Shown here: positions 51,344 to 60,838 of the stretch, in pieces
Numbering within the stretch: position 1 is the first letter of the stretch
Layout of the letters: each line of letters begins with the position of its first letter
Source: Pseudomonas viridiflava
GTDB taxonomy: Bacteria; Pseudomonadota; Gammaproteobacteria; Pseudomonadales; Pseudomonadaceae
NCBI RefSeq assembly: GCF_900602065.1
Contig: NZ_UWFN01000350.1
Span: 1-64,000, forward strand
Direction: 5' to 3'
Length of the DNA: 64,000 nucleotides
Notes under the pieces: generated by a model
What the model was told of the DNA's origin: nothing
Seen by the model: the letters and a program-made list of their open reading frames with translations, nothing else
Databases searched by the model: none
Translations under genes and position numbers: made by a program

Positions 51344-52768
51344 ATGTCCTCGCCTGCATCATCGCGCATCGAAAAAGACCTGCTTGGTGTTCTCGAAGTA
51401 CCTGCTGACGCGTATTACGGTATTCAGACGTTGCGGGCGGTGAACAATTTTCACCTTTCCGGCGTTCCGCTTTCCCACTACCCGAAGCTGGTTGTCGGCC
51501 TGGCGATGGTCAAACAGGCAGCCGCTGATGCAAACCATCAGTTGGGCCACCTCAATGCGACCAAGCACGCCGCCATCAGCGAAGCGTGTGCGCGTCTGAT
51601 CCGCGGTGATTTCCACGAGCACTTCGTGGTGGACATGATTCAAGGCGGCGCTGGCACTTCAACCAACATGAATGCCAACGAAGTGATCGCCAACATTGCC
51701 CTCGAAGCAATGGGCCTGGAAAAAGGCGATTACAAACAGCTGCACCCGAACAACGATGTCAACATGGCTCAATCGACCAACGACGCCTACCCGACCGCTA
51801 TTCGTCTGGGTTTGCTGCTGGGTCACGACGCCCTGCTGGCCAGCCTCGACAGCCTGATTCAGGCGTTCGCCGCCAAAGGCCAGGAATTCAACCACGTACT
51901 GAAAATGGGCCGTACCCAGTTGCAGGACGCTGTGCCGATGACCCTCGGTCAGGAATTCCGCGCCTTCGCCACCACGCTCACCGAAGACCTGAACCGTCTG
52001 CGCAGCCTCGCACCAGAATTGCTGACCGAAGTGAACCTGGGCGGCACCGCCATCGGTACTGGCATCAACGCCGACCCTGGCTACCAGAAGCTTGCCGTTG
52101 ACCGTCTGGCGATCATCAGCGGCCAACCACTGGTGCCGGCGGCTGACCTGATCGAAGCCACTTCCGACATGGGCGCCTTCGTGCTGTTCTCCGGCATGCT
52201 CAAGCGTACCGCCGTCAAACTGTCGAAGATCTGTAACGACCTGCGCCTGCTGTCCAGCGGCCCACGCACCGGCATCAACGAAATCAACCTGCCAGCGCGC
52301 CAGCCAGGCAGCTCGATCATGCCTGGCAAGGTCAACCCGGTTATCCCGGAAGCGGTCAACATGGTTGCCTTCGAAATCATCGGCAACGACCTGGCACTGA
52401 CCATGGCCGCCGAAGGCGGTCAATTGCAGCTCAACGTGATGGAGCCGCTGATCGCTTACAAGATTTTCGATTCGATCCGCCTGCTGCAACGCGCCATGGA
52501 CATGCTGCGCGAGCACTGCATCGTCGGCATCACCGCCAACGAAACACGCTGCCGCGAACTGGTCGAGCACTCCATCGGACTGGTCACCGCACTGAACCCG
52601 TACATCGGTTATGAAAACGCCACCCGTATCGCCCGTATCGCCTTGGAAACCGGCCGCGGCGTACTGGAACTGGTTCGCGAAGAAGGCTTGCTGGACGACG
52701 CCATGCTCGACGATATCCTGCGGCCGGAAAACATGATTGCTCCACGTCTGGTCCCGTTGAAGGCGTGA
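51344..52768 (+). CDS. aspA: Aspartate ammonia-lyase
   Basis: A 474-residue cytoplasmic enzyme that converts aspartate to fumarate and ammonia. The fumarase/aspartase signature GSSIMPGKVNPVIPE lies at about 322-336 and includes the catalytic Ser loop. GGAGTSTNMNANEVIAN and HPNNDVNMAQSTND at 105-145 are the substrate-binding loops typical of aspartase. Length fits the family. It is followed by its own terminator, so the symporter gene downstream is a separate unit. It fits an aspartate/asparagine use pathway with the genes that follow. Confidence 0.96.
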   Translation: MSSPASSRIEKDLLGVLEVPADAYYGIQTLRAVNNFHLSGVPLSHYPKLVVGLAMVKQAAADANHQLGHLNATKHAAISEACARLIRGDFHEHFVVDMIQGGAGTSTNMNANEVIANIALEAMGLEKGDYKQLHPNNDVNMAQSTNDAYPTAIRLGLLLGHDALLASLDSLIQAFAAKGQEFNHVLKMGRTQLQDAVPMTLGQEFRAFATTLTEDLNRLRSLAPELLTEVNLGGTAIGTGINADPGYQKLAVDRLAIISGQPLVPAADLIEATSDMGAFVLFSGMLKRTAVKLSKICNDLRLLSSGPRTGINEINLPARQPGSSIMPGKVNPVIPEAVNMVAFEIIGNDLALTMAAEGGQLQLNVMEPLIAYKIFDSIRLLQRAMDMLREHCIVGITANETRCRELVEHSIGLVTALNPYIGYENATRIARIALETGRGVLELVREEGLLDDAMLDDILRPENMIAPRLVPLKA

Positions 52769-52829
52769 TGAATTGCACGATTGCCACAAGCTCACCAGGT
52801 TGAGGGACTAGACACTCCTCTCCCTTTTG

Positions 52830-52866
52830 GGGGTCCCGAGATGATTCTCTCCGGACCCTTTTTTTT
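52830..52866 (+). terminator. Rho-independent terminator of aspA
   Basis: GGGTCC and GGACCC close an extended hairpin with CGAGA/TCTC inner pairing and are followed by eight T, 62 bases after the aspA stop. Confidence 0.85.
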
Positions 52867-52996
52867 ACCTGCAAAACGCCCACTGCCAAAAACAACAAGG
52901 ACGTATCGCTGCACTGGAAAGGAAAAGTATTGCAGACGCAAGACGAGCGCACCGGTATAGTGCGCGCCCCCTAAAAACAACAGCGAGGATTCTCCA

Positions 52997-54445
52997 ATGC
53001 TTGAAGTCATTAACGACTTCCTTTCGGGCAAAGTGCTGATCGTACTGATCGTAGGGCTCGGCGGTTATTTCACGATTCGTTCGCGTTTCGTCCAGTTTCG
53101 CCACTTTTTCCACATGTTCGCTGTTTTCAGGGATAGTTTACGCAACAGCACCGGCCAGCTCAGTTCCTTCCAGGCATTGATGCTCAGCCTTGCCGGACGT
53201 GTCGGTGCAGGCAACATTGCCGGTGTCGGTATTGCCGTGACACTCGGTGGCCCGGGCGCCGTGTTCTGGATGTGGGTCACCGCACTGGTGGGCATGGCCA
53301 GCAGCTTCATCGAGTGTTCCCTCGCTCAGTTGTACAAACGCAAAGACTCCGAAGGCCAATTCCGTGGCGGTCCGGCGTATTACATTCAGCATGGTCTGGG
53401 TAAGCGCTGGTTGGGGATGGTCATGGCAGTGTTGCTGCTGGTGACCTTCGGTTTTGCCTTCAACGGCCTGCAATCCCACGCGGTAACCGACTCCCTCAAA
53501 GGCGCGTTCGGCATCGACACCATGACCACCGGCATCTGCCTGGTGGTGCTCCTGGGCCTTGCATTCGTCGGTGGCATCAAGCGTATCGCGGCGATCTCGG
53601 ACCTGCTGGTACCGGTCAAGACCCTGATCTACATCGCTGTGACCATCTACGTCATCGTCCTGCAGATCGACCACGTTCCAGCCATGCTGGCGACCATCGT
53701 CAAAAGCGCATTTGGTCTGGACCCGGTGTTTGGCGGCCTGATCGGCAGCGCAATCGTCATGGGCGTGAAACGCGGCGTGTTCGCAAACGAAGCCGGTCTG
53801 GGCAGTGCGCCGAACGTGGCCGCCGTTGCACAGGTTGAACACCCGATTTCACAAGGTGTGGTTCAGGCATTCAGCGTGTTCCTCGACACCTTCGTGATCT
53901 GCACCTGCACCGCGTTGCTTATTCTGCTCTCGGGCATCTACGACGTGGGCTACAGCGGCAACGGTATCGTTCTGGCACAGAACTCGCTGGCAGCAGTCGT
54001 CGGTGACTGGGGTCGTATCTTCATCAGCGTTGCGTTGGCGCTGTTCGTCTTCACTTCGATTCTCTACAACTACTACCTGGGCGAAAACAGCCTGCGTTTC
54101 CTGGTGGGCGAGAGCAAGAAAGCCATCGTCGGCTATCGGGTTTTCGTGCTGGTGCTGATCCTCTGGGGTGCCGTCGTTGATCTCAACACCGTGTTCGCCT
54201 TCGCCGACATCACCATGACGCTGCTGGCCTTCGTTAACTTGATCGCTCTGGCAATGTTGTTCAAAGTCGCCATGCGCATCCTGCGCGACTACGATGCGCA
54301 ACGTAAGGCGGGCATCAAGACTCCAGTATTCGATTCGAGCCAGTTCCCGGATCTGGATCTGGACCGCACCGCATGGCCTGCCAACCCTGACCAGACACCG
54401 GTCAACCCGGTTGAGGCCTCAGCAAAGCCTGCTACTCAAGCCTGA
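52997..54445 (+). CDS. Sodium/alanine(glycine) symporter, AGCS family
   Basis: A 482-residue inner-membrane amino acid carrier with 10-11 membrane segments. The family signature GRVGAGNIAGVGIAVTLGGP lies at about 73-92, and FRGGPAYYIQHGLGKRWLG follows. MGVKRGVFANEAGLGSAPN is the second conserved loop. Substrates of the family are Ala, Gly and related small amino acids; here it may carry aspartate-family products, but that is only context. Start supported by GAGGA 8 bases upstream. It precedes the asparaginase gene by 27 bases in the same orientation. Confidence 0.94.
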   Translation: MLEVINDFLSGKVLIVLIVGLGGYFTIRSRFVQFRHFFHMFAVFRDSLRNSTGQLSSFQALMLSLAGRVGAGNIAGVGIAVTLGGPGAVFWMWVTALVGMASSFIECSLAQLYKRKDSEGQFRGGPAYYIQHGLGKRWLGMVMAVLLLVTFGFAFNGLQSHAVTDSLKGAFGIDTMTTGICLVVLLGLAFVGGIKRIAAISDLLVPVKTLIYIAVTIYVIVLQIDHVPAMLATIVKSAFGLDPVFGGLIGSAIVMGVKRGVFANEAGLGSAPNVAAVAQVEHPISQGVVQAFSVFLDTFVICTCTALLILLSGIYDVGYSGNGIVLAQNSLAAVVGDWGRIFISVALALFVFTSILYNYYLGENSLRFLVGESKKAIVGYRVFVLVLILWGAVVDLNTVFAFADITMTLLAFVNLIALAMLFKVAMRILRDYDAQRKAGIKTPVFDSSQFPDLDLDRTAWPANPDQTPVNPVEASAKPATQA

Positions 54446-54472
54446 TAGCGACTGTCATACCGGAGAAGAACC

Positions 54473-55477
54473 ATGACTCATGAACAGCCACAACCCGCTC
54501 AGCGAGTGATGGTTCTTTATACCGGCGGCACCATCGGCATGCAGGCCAGCGCCAACGGGCTGGCGCCTGCATCGGGTTTCGAGGCACGCATGGCCGGGCA
54601 ACTGGCCGAATTGCCTGATCTGGTGGTGCCTGAATGGCGCTTTCGTGAGATGGCACCGCTGATCGACAGCGCCAACATGACACCGGCTTACTGGCTGCGT
54701 CTGCGCGAAGCAGTCATCGACGCCGTTGATGTCGAGGGTTGCGACGCGGTGTTGATCCTTCACGGCACTGACACACTGGCGTACAGCGCCGCAGCCATGA
54801 GCTTTCAGTTGCTGGGGCTTCGTGCACCGGTGCTGTTTACCGGCTCAATGCTGCCTGCTGGCGTCCCGGACAGCGATGCCTGGGAAAACGTCAATGGCTC
54901 ACTGGTCGCGCTGGGTAAAGGTCTGACGTCGGGCGTGCATTTGTACTTCCACGGTGAATTGCTGGCACCGACCCGCTGCGCAAAAGTCCGCAGCTTCGGT
55001 CGCCATCCGTTCGCAGCACTTAACCGCGCCCACAGCGGCGAAACACCGACTGCGCACTCTGCGCAGCTGGATTATCGCCTGCCTAAAGTCGCGGCCAGTG
55101 TGGCCATCCTGCCGCTGTTTCCGGGTATCGGCGCAGCCCAGTTGAACGCTGTTATCAACAGCGGCGTTCAGGGTCTGGTGCTTGAATGCTTCGGCAGCGG
55201 CACCGGCCCCAGCGATGACCCGGCTTTCCTGAACAGCCTGGAACGCGCCCACCAACAAGGCATCTGCGTGGTTGCAATCACGCAGTGCCATGAAGGCGGC
55301 GTGGAACTGGACGTCTACGAAGCGGGAAGCCGCCTGCGCGGTGCAGGCGTGCTGTCCGGAGGCGGCATGACCCGCGAAGCAGCGCTGGGCAAGCTGCATC
55401 TGTTGCTGGGTGCAGGCTTGCCACTCGATGAAGTGCGGCGCCTGGTTGAAGTGGACCTGTGCGGGGAGCTGCGTTAA
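54473..55477 (+). CDS. L-asparaginase, cytoplasmic type
   Basis: A 334-residue asparaginase that yields aspartate and ammonia. YTGGTIGMQ (16-24) contains the catalytic Thr; HGTDTLAYSA (about 100-109) is the second motif with Thr-Asp. No signal peptide is present, so it is cytoplasmic and unlike the periplasmic glutaminase-asparaginase of Pseudomonas. Start supported by GGAGAAG. It lies 27 bases after the symporter and probably shares its transcript. Aspartate produced here can go to AspA. Confidence 0.93.
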   Translation: MTHEQPQPAQRVMVLYTGGTIGMQASANGLAPASGFEARMAGQLAELPDLVVPEWRFREMAPLIDSANMTPAYWLRLREAVIDAVDVEGCDAVLILHGTDTLAYSAAAMSFQLLGLRAPVLFTGSMLPAGVPDSDAWENVNGSLVALGKGLTSGVHLYFHGELLAPTRCAKVRSFGRHPFAALNRAHSGETPTAHSAQLDYRLPKVAASVAILPLFPGIGAAQLNAVINSGVQGLVLECFGSGTGPSDDPAFLNSLERAHQQGICVVAITQCHEGGVELDVYEAGSRLRGAGVLSGGGMTREAALGKLHLLLGAGLPLDEVRRLVEVDLCGELR

Positions 55478-55496
55478 GCGCGGCGAACACTCGAAC

Positions 55497-55585
55497 CTGT
55501 GGGAGCGAATTCATTCGCGAAAGCGGTGTGTCAGACCCAGATACTTTTCAGGACGCCCTCTTCGCGAATGAATTCGCTCCCACAG
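55497..55585. repeat. Intergenic palindrome, family A
   Basis: CTGTGGGAGCGAATTCATTC and its complement form arms of about 27 bases (through CGCGAA), around a 36-base centre. It separates the convergent asparaginase and isoaspartyl peptidase genes. Same family as 28203-28292. Confidence 0.85.
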
Positions 55586-55638
55586 TGAATGTCATTTCAA
55601 ACCAGACGTTTGCAGCGCCTGTGGCCAAAAGATCAACT

Positions 55639-56595
55639 TTAAGCCAGATGCAGACGATCATCCGCCGCATAAATCGCAGTATGCAAACCACCCTGATCAT
55701 CACGCCACGCGCGGTACATGCCCGGTGTATTGAAGCTCAATGCGGTTTCGCCGGTTGGCGATACGGCAATCACGCCACCGTTGCCACCCATGGCTTTCAA
55801 CTCACCTGACACGACTGTGTCGCAGGCCGTGTTGAGCGTTTCGCCAGTCAGCAACACTCGGGATGCAATGTTGTGGGCCACCACCGTGCGAATGAAGTAT
55901 TCGCCATGGCCCGTCGCAGAGATCGCTGCGCTGCGGTCGTCTGCCCAGGTGCCGGAGCCAATCAACGGCGAGTCGCCGATACGTCCAAAACGCTTGTTGG
56001 TAATCCCGCCAGTAGACGTCGCTGCTGCCACATGGCCGTGACGGTCCAGAGCCACTGCGCCCACGGTGCCGAACTTCTTGTCGACGCCGCCTGGCTCCAG
56101 CGAGACGCTATTAGGTTGTTGAAGCTGGGTTTGCCACTGACGGCGACGCAGGTCGGTGTCGTACCAGTCGTTGCTCACACGCTCCAGATCCTGTGTTTCC
56201 AGAAACGCGTCAGCGCCGACGCCCGCCAGCAACACATGCTCGCTGTGCTCAAGTACTGCACGCGCAGCAAGAATCGGGTTACGCACAAAGTGAATCCCTG
56301 CCACAGCACCCGCCTCACGATTGGCGCCGTGCATGATCGCCGCGTCCAGTTCGTGATCACCGGTGTGGGTGAATACGGCACCTTTACCGGCGTTGAACCA
56401 CGGGCACTCTTCCAGCTCGATAACCGCTGCCTGCACTGCATCCAGGCTGCTGCCGTCCTGCTCGAGCAACGTCAGACCCGCTTTCAGTGCACGTAACAAA
56501 GCCTCGTGAATGGCGGTTTCGTCTTCCGGCGTCAGCAAACCCGGAGTCAGTACGCCCGCCCCACCGTGCAGAGCTATAGCAATAGGGTTGGCCAT
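55639..56595 (-). CDS. iaaA: Isoaspartyl peptidase/L-asparaginase (Ntn hydrolase)
   Basis: A 318-residue plant-type asparaginase precursor that self-cleaves before a Thr. The cleavage motif FGTVGAVALD places the nucleophile Thr at about residue 177; AAATSTGGITNKRFGRIGDSP follows as in E. coli IaaA. IALHGGAG at the N-terminus is the usual start. The ATG at 56595 overlaps the ABC ATPase stop (TGATG), so it belongs to the aap operon. It releases aspartate from isoaspartyl dipeptides, feeding the same pool as the transporter. Confidence 0.94.
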   Translation of the reverse strand: MANPIAIALHGGAGVLTPGLLTPEDETAIHEALLRALKAGLTLLEQDGSSLDAVQAAVIELEECPWFNAGKGAVFTHTGDHELDAAIMHGANREAGAVAGIHFVRNPILAARAVLEHSEHVLLAGVGADAFLETQDLERVSNDWYDTDLRRRQWQTQLQQPNSVSLEPGGVDKKFGTVGAVALDRHGHVAAATSTGGITNKRFGRIGDSPLIGSGTWADDRSAAISATGHGEYFIRTVVAHNIASRVLLTGETLNTACDTVVSGELKAMGGNGGVIAVSPTGETALSFNTPGMYRAWRDDQGGLHTAIYAADDRLHLA

Positions 56596-57368
56596 CACGC
56601 GTGGACTCCGTGGTCGAGGATCTGATTGAGGAAACGACGGGTGCGCTCGGATTCCGGCGCTGAGAAGAAACGATCCGGTGTCGCCTGCTCGACGATTTCA
56701 CCCTGATCCATGAACACGACACGATCGGCGACTTTGCGGGCAAAACCCATTTCGTGAGTCACGCAAATCATCGTCATGCCTTCCTGTGCCAGACCAGTCA
56801 TGACTTCCAGTACTTCGGCAATCATCTCCGGGTCGAGCGCTGAAGTCGGCTCATCGAACAGCATGACTTTGGGCTGCATGCACAACGCACGGGCAATCGC
56901 GATGCGCTGCTGCTGGCCACCGGAAAGTTGCGATGGAAACTTGTTGGCGTGATCGCGCATGCGCACTTTGTCCAGCAGGGCCAGAGCACGCTCAATGGCT
57001 TCCTTCTCCGGCACGCCGAGGTTGGAAGTCTGTGGCAACGTACAGTTCTTCAGCACCGTGAGGTGCGGGAACAGGTTGAAATGCTGGAAGCACATGCCGA
57101 CTTGTCGGCGAATGCGCTCCAGGCGTTTCACGTTGCCGTCGAGCACTTCGCCGAGCACTTCGATAGTGCCTTGCTGATGCTGTTCCAGTTGATTGATGCA
57201 ACGAATCAAAGTGGATTTGCCCGAACCCGAAGGACCGCAAATCACCACTTTCTCGCCCGGTTTGACCGACAACGAGATGTCCCGCAGGACGTGGGATTGG
57301 CCATACCATTTGTTCAGTTGCTCGATACGCACGATAGGGGCTGCGTCAGCCTCGCGATGATCAGTCAT
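56595..57368 (-). CDS. aapP: Amino acid ABC transporter ATP-binding protein (AapP-type)
   Basis: A 257-residue ATPase of polar amino acid importers. Walker A is GPSGSGKSTLI (about 42-52), the Q loop region is GMCFQHFNLFPHLTVLKN, the signature LSGGQQQRIAIARAL and Walker B VMLFDEPTSALDPE. It overlaps both neighbours by a few bases. The long permease pair next to it points to the AapJQMP/BztABCD group for glutamate, aspartate and their amides. Confidence 0.95.
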   Translation of the reverse strand: MTDHREADAAPIVRIEQLNKWYGQSHVLRDISLSVKPGEKVVICGPSGSGKSTLIRCINQLEQHQQGTIEVLGEVLDGNVKRLERIRRQVGMCFQHFNLFPHLTVLKNCTLPQTSNLGVPEKEAIERALALLDKVRMRDHANKFPSQLSGGQQQRIAIARALCMQPKVMLFDEPTSALDPEMIAEVLEVMTGLAQEGMTMICVTHEMGFARKVADRVVFMDQGEIVEQATPDRFFSAPESERTRRFLNQILDHGVHA

Positions 57369-58453
57369 GAGCGGTTCTGTTCCAGTTTCTTTTCAAGGTG
57401 CCGGGCATAGCGCGACAGTGCGAAGCAGACGACGAAGAAGTAGATCGCCAGGAAAATGTAGATCTCGTGGCCATAGCCCACCCATTCCGGCGCGGCGGCG
57501 GTGCTCATGGCGATGCCGACGATGTCCAGCACGCCGACGATCATGACCAGCGTGGTTTCCTTGAACAGGCCGATGAATTGCGTCAGCAGCGGCGCAATCG
57601 ACTGTTTCAAGACTTGCGGCAGGACAATCTGACCCATGGTTTTCCAGTAGCCGAAACCCAGCGCCTGAGCCGCTTCGTATTGACCCTTCGGCAGGTTCTG
57701 CAAACCACCGCGCAAGGTCTCGGCCATGTACGCGGCGGTGAACAGGATCAGCACCAGTTGCACGCGCAGCAGGATGTCGAAAGCAGAACCCGGCGGCAGG
57801 AACAGCTGGATCATCAGCGAGGCCATGAACAGCAGCGAGATGACCGGCACAGAGCGCACCAGCTCGATGTACATCACGCTCAGGATGCGAATCACAGGCT
57901 TCTTCGAGCGCCGCCCCAAGGCCAGCAAAATGCCGATCGGCAGCGCGAAGATCATGCCCACCGTGCCCAGAAACACCGTCACCATCATCCCCGCGAACTT
58001 GGTCGACGAAATCTCCGGCAAACCCGCGCCGCCTTTGAGCAACCACCACATGACCACCGGCAGTAGCGCCAGGTATCCAATCAGTAGGCGACGATCCAGA
58101 CGTTTGAAGAACAGCAGCACGAAAGCGAAAACCGCCAAAAACAGCGCCAGGTTGACCCGCCAGCGCTCAGCCTCCGGATAGAAGCCGTACACGAACAGGT
58201 TCCAGCGCTGGGTAATCGGCAGCCAGCACGCGCCGTGGGGGTTGCAGTCAGTGCGCGCAGTGCCGACGAACGTGGCATCGAACACCAGCCAGTTCAGCGC
58301 TGCCGGAATACTCCACAGCAGCAGCGCCAGCACGGCAACGGTGAGTAAACCATGGCCGACGCTTGGGAACAGATGCTCACGCGTCCACTCCCGAACTCGT
58401 ACCGGCAGCGGTTTAGTCGGCGGCAGGCGCGCAGGGGATGCTTGATTGATCAT
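57365..58453 (-). CDS. aapM: Amino acid ABC transporter permease (AapM-type)
   Basis: A 362-residue inner-membrane permease. The start at 58453 (MINQASPAR) has GAGG 6 bases upstream; a Met two codons earlier (58459) is also possible. A long N-terminal part with CNPHGACWLPI and YGFYPEAERWRV between TM segments is typical of AapM/BztC and absent from shorter permeases. The C-terminal BPD_transp domain holds the EAA loop EAAQALGFGYWKTMGQIVLP. aapQ ends 8 bases upstream and aapP overlaps downstream. Confidence 0.94.
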   Translation of the reverse strand: MINQASPARLPPTKPLPVRVREWTREHLFPSVGHGLLTVAVLALLLWSIPAALNWLVFDATFVGTARTDCNPHGACWLPITQRWNLFVYGFYPEAERWRVNLALFLAVFAFVLLFFKRLDRRLLIGYLALLPVVMWWLLKGGAGLPEISSTKFAGMMVTVFLGTVGMIFALPIGILLALGRRSKKPVIRILSVMYIELVRSVPVISLLFMASLMIQLFLPPGSAFDILLRVQLVLILFTAAYMAETLRGGLQNLPKGQYEAAQALGFGYWKTMGQIVLPQVLKQSIAPLLTQFIGLFKETTLVMIVGVLDIVGIAMSTAAAPEWVGYGHEIYIFLAIYFFVVCFALSRYARHLEKKLEQNRS

Positions 58454-58461
58454 GTTCATCC

Positions 58462-59616
58462 TCAATGACCTCGCTGACCGATGCGATGGTTGTAGATGTT
58501 CATCGCAATGGAAATCAGCAGGCTCATGATGCAGTACGTGCCCATCACCAGCGCGATGCACTCAATGGCCTGGCCGGTCTGGTTCAAGGTGGTCCCGCCG
58601 GTCGACGAGACCATTTCCATGAAGCCGATGACCACGCCCAGGGAGGAGTTCTTGACGATGTTCAGATAGGTGTTGGTGACCTGCGGGATCATCGGATAGA
58701 TCGCTTGCGGGACGATCAACTGCCGCATGGTCGGCCCGTATTCGAAGCCCAGTGCCTTGGCCGCTTCGTACTGGCCGCGCTGCACCGACTGGATGGCACC
58801 ACGGACAATTTCGGCAATGTAACTGGCGCTGTAAAAAGACAACGCCAACCACAAGGCAAGCAGCTCCGGCACCAGCGCTACACCACCTTTGAAGCCGAAG
58901 CCTTTGGCAACCGGGACTTCCCAATGCCAGTGCGCGTCGCTCAGGGCATACACCAGCAGCGGCAACAGCACCGCGCCCGCCAATAGCAGCGGCCAGCGTC
59001 GAGGCGTAAAACTGCGCCATTTGGCCTTGGCATCACGAAAGCGACAGGCGATCAAACCGAGCAAAGCGCCCAATGCCATCAAAGCCAGGCCCCAACCCAC
59101 CAGCGAGCCTTGTTCGGGCCATGGCAACATCAGACCGCTGTTGCTCAGATAAGCCACATCAAAAATCGAAACCGCCTGCCTTACGCCGGGCAACGCCAGC
59201 GCCAGGCCGTACCACCAGACCAGATGTACCACCAGCGGCACGTTGCGCAGAAATTCGATAGTCGCACCGGCCAGACGGTTGATCAGCCAGTTTTCGGAAA
59301 CCTTGCACAGCCCCAACGCCACGCCCACGACGGTGGCGGTCACAACGCTCATTACCGAGACCAGCAAGGTGTTGAGCAATCCCACCAGATACGCACGGCC
59401 GTAGCTGTCGTTGGGGGTGAAGTCGATCAGTTTGAAGCTGATGTCGTAACCGGCACGCTGTGACAGAAAGTCAAAGCCGGAAGCAATGTTCAGCGCTTTC
59501 AAATTGAGACTGGCGTTGTGCGCCAGCACGTAAAACACAGCTGCAACAATGGCCAGAACCAGGCCTTGCTGCAGCACGCTCAGCACTCGAGCGTTCTGCA
59601 AGCGTTGGGTCCACAT
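58462..59616 (-). CDS. aapQ: Amino acid ABC transporter permease (AapQ-type)
   Basis: A 384-residue inner-membrane permease starting at MWTQRLQNARVLSV (59616). It has an N-terminal TM segment followed by a periplasmic loop with SQRAGYDISFKLIDFTPND, then the permease core. The EAA loop is EAAKALGFEYGPTMRQLIVP. A large central insert (about 150-270) is common in the AapQ subfamily. It follows the binding protein by 29 bases and precedes aapM by 8 bases. Confidence 0.94.
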   Translation of the reverse strand: MWTQRLQNARVLSVLQQGLVLAIVAAVFYVLAHNASLNLKALNIASGFDFLSQRAGYDISFKLIDFTPNDSYGRAYLVGLLNTLLVSVMSVVTATVVGVALGLCKVSENWLINRLAGATIEFLRNVPLVVHLVWWYGLALALPGVRQAVSIFDVAYLSNSGLMLPWPEQGSLVGWGLALMALGALLGLIACRFRDAKAKWRSFTPRRWPLLLAGAVLLPLLVYALSDAHWHWEVPVAKGFGFKGGVALVPELLALWLALSFYSASYIAEIVRGAIQSVQRGQYEAAKALGFEYGPTMRQLIVPQAIYPMIPQVTNTYLNIVKNSSLGVVIGFMEMVSSTGGTTLNQTGQAIECIALVMGTYCIMSLLISIAMNIYNHRIGQRGH

Positions 59617-59645
59617 GAAGATAATTCCGTTGGAGAGTGACGCGA

Positions 59646-60683
59646 TCAGCGGATTGGTGGCGCGTACAGCAGGCCCTGATCTTTCCACGAGCGGTTAAGG
59701 CCGCGAGGGAAATTCAGAATGGTTTTCTCGCCGAGGTTGCGGTCGTAGATTTCGGCGTAATTGCCGACCTGCTTGATGGCGCGATACGCCCAGTCGTTAT
59801 CCATACCGAATGCCTTGCCTACGGTGCCTTCAGTACCCAGCAAACGGGCTACGTCCGCCGAGCCGCCTTTCTTGGCGCGCATTTCATCGACGTTGGCCGA
59901 GGTGATGCCGAACTCTTCGGCAGTCATCAGCGCATAGGCGGTCCAGGTCACGATGTTGCGCCACACGGTATCGCCTTGAGCAACGTACGCACCCAATGGC
60001 TCTTTAGAGATCACTTCAGGCAGCAACGCATAGTCTTGCGGGTTGTTCATCACCGCACGACGCGAAGCCAGGCCCGACAAGTCATTGGAAATCGCGTTGC
60101 AACGACCACTCTGGAAGGCAGCGAACAACTCGGGGCTCTTCTCGATGATCACGGTCTTGTAGGTCAGGCCACGCTGGCTGAAATAGTCGTCCAGGTTCTG
60201 TTCCGACGTGGTGCCCGGTGACAGGCAAAACGTTGCGCCATCCAGGTCAGTCAGCTTCTCGATGCCATCTTTGGCGTGGGTCATGAAGCCCTGACCGTCG
60301 TAGAACCAGACGGTGGTGAAATCAACGCCAAGGCTGGCAACGCGATCAGCCGTCCAGGACGTCGCACGGGACAGCACGTCGATTTCGCCAGAGGCCAGTG
60401 CAGTGAAACGGTTCTTGCCGGTGGTCGCGATGTACTCAACCTTGCTCGCGTCGCCCAACACAGCGGCTGCTACGCCACGGCAGAGATCAACATCCATGCC
60501 GGTCCATTGGCCTTTGTCATCAATCAACGAAAAACCTGGTTTGTCACTGGCAACGCCGCAACGTACTGCGCCATGCGCCTTGACCTTGTCCAGCACGCCG
60601 GCCTGCGCGGCCGCTGCACCTACCAGGCTGATCAGCAACATTGACGACTTGAAGAAAGTCTTAAGACCATTCCGTTTTTGCAT
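59646..60683 (-). CDS. aapJ: Amino acid ABC transporter substrate-binding protein (AapJ-type)
   Basis: A 345-residue periplasmic binding protein starting at MQKRNGLKTFFKSSM (60683). Signal peptide about 1-26 (AAQAGVLDKV). Family segments are RCGVASDKPGFSLIDDKG, WTGMDVDLCRGVAAAVLGD and TGKNRFTALASGEIDVL. The Cys in RCG and the GTTSEQNLDDYF segment match AapJ-like proteins. It leads the aapJQMP-iaaA operon, divergent from the LysR gene. Ligands are probably acidic amino acids and amides. Confidence 0.94.
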   Translation of the reverse strand: MQKRNGLKTFFKSSMLLISLVGAAAAQAGVLDKVKAHGAVRCGVASDKPGFSLIDDKGQWTGMDVDLCRGVAAAVLGDASKVEYIATTGKNRFTALASGEIDVLSRATSWTADRVASLGVDFTTVWFYDGQGFMTHAKDGIEKLTDLDGATFCLSPGTTSEQNLDDYFSQRGLTYKTVIIEKSPELFAAFQSGRCNAISNDLSGLASRRAVMNNPQDYALLPEVISKEPLGAYVAQGDTVWRNIVTWTAYALMTAEEFGITSANVDEMRAKKGGSADVARLLGTEGTVGKAFGMDNDWAYRAIKQVGNYAEIYDRNLGEKTILNFPRGLNRSWKDQGLLYAPPIR

Positions 60684-60838
60684 AGCATTGCCCCTTCTAC
60701 GACAGATTTTTCTAGTTATGGATGAACCACGATGGATCGGCAGGTGGCGATTACCTGCACAATAGCCATACAAAACCCGCATGCGTTAGCGACTGTTGAT
60801 CCACTATGCTGGTCGCGCTATCGAATTTTGGAATAACT

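Noticed and set aside
51659..52795. 378-codon open frame antisense to aspA
   Set aside because: It lies opposite a clear aspartase and has a low-complexity Gln/Val/His composition typical of shadow frames.
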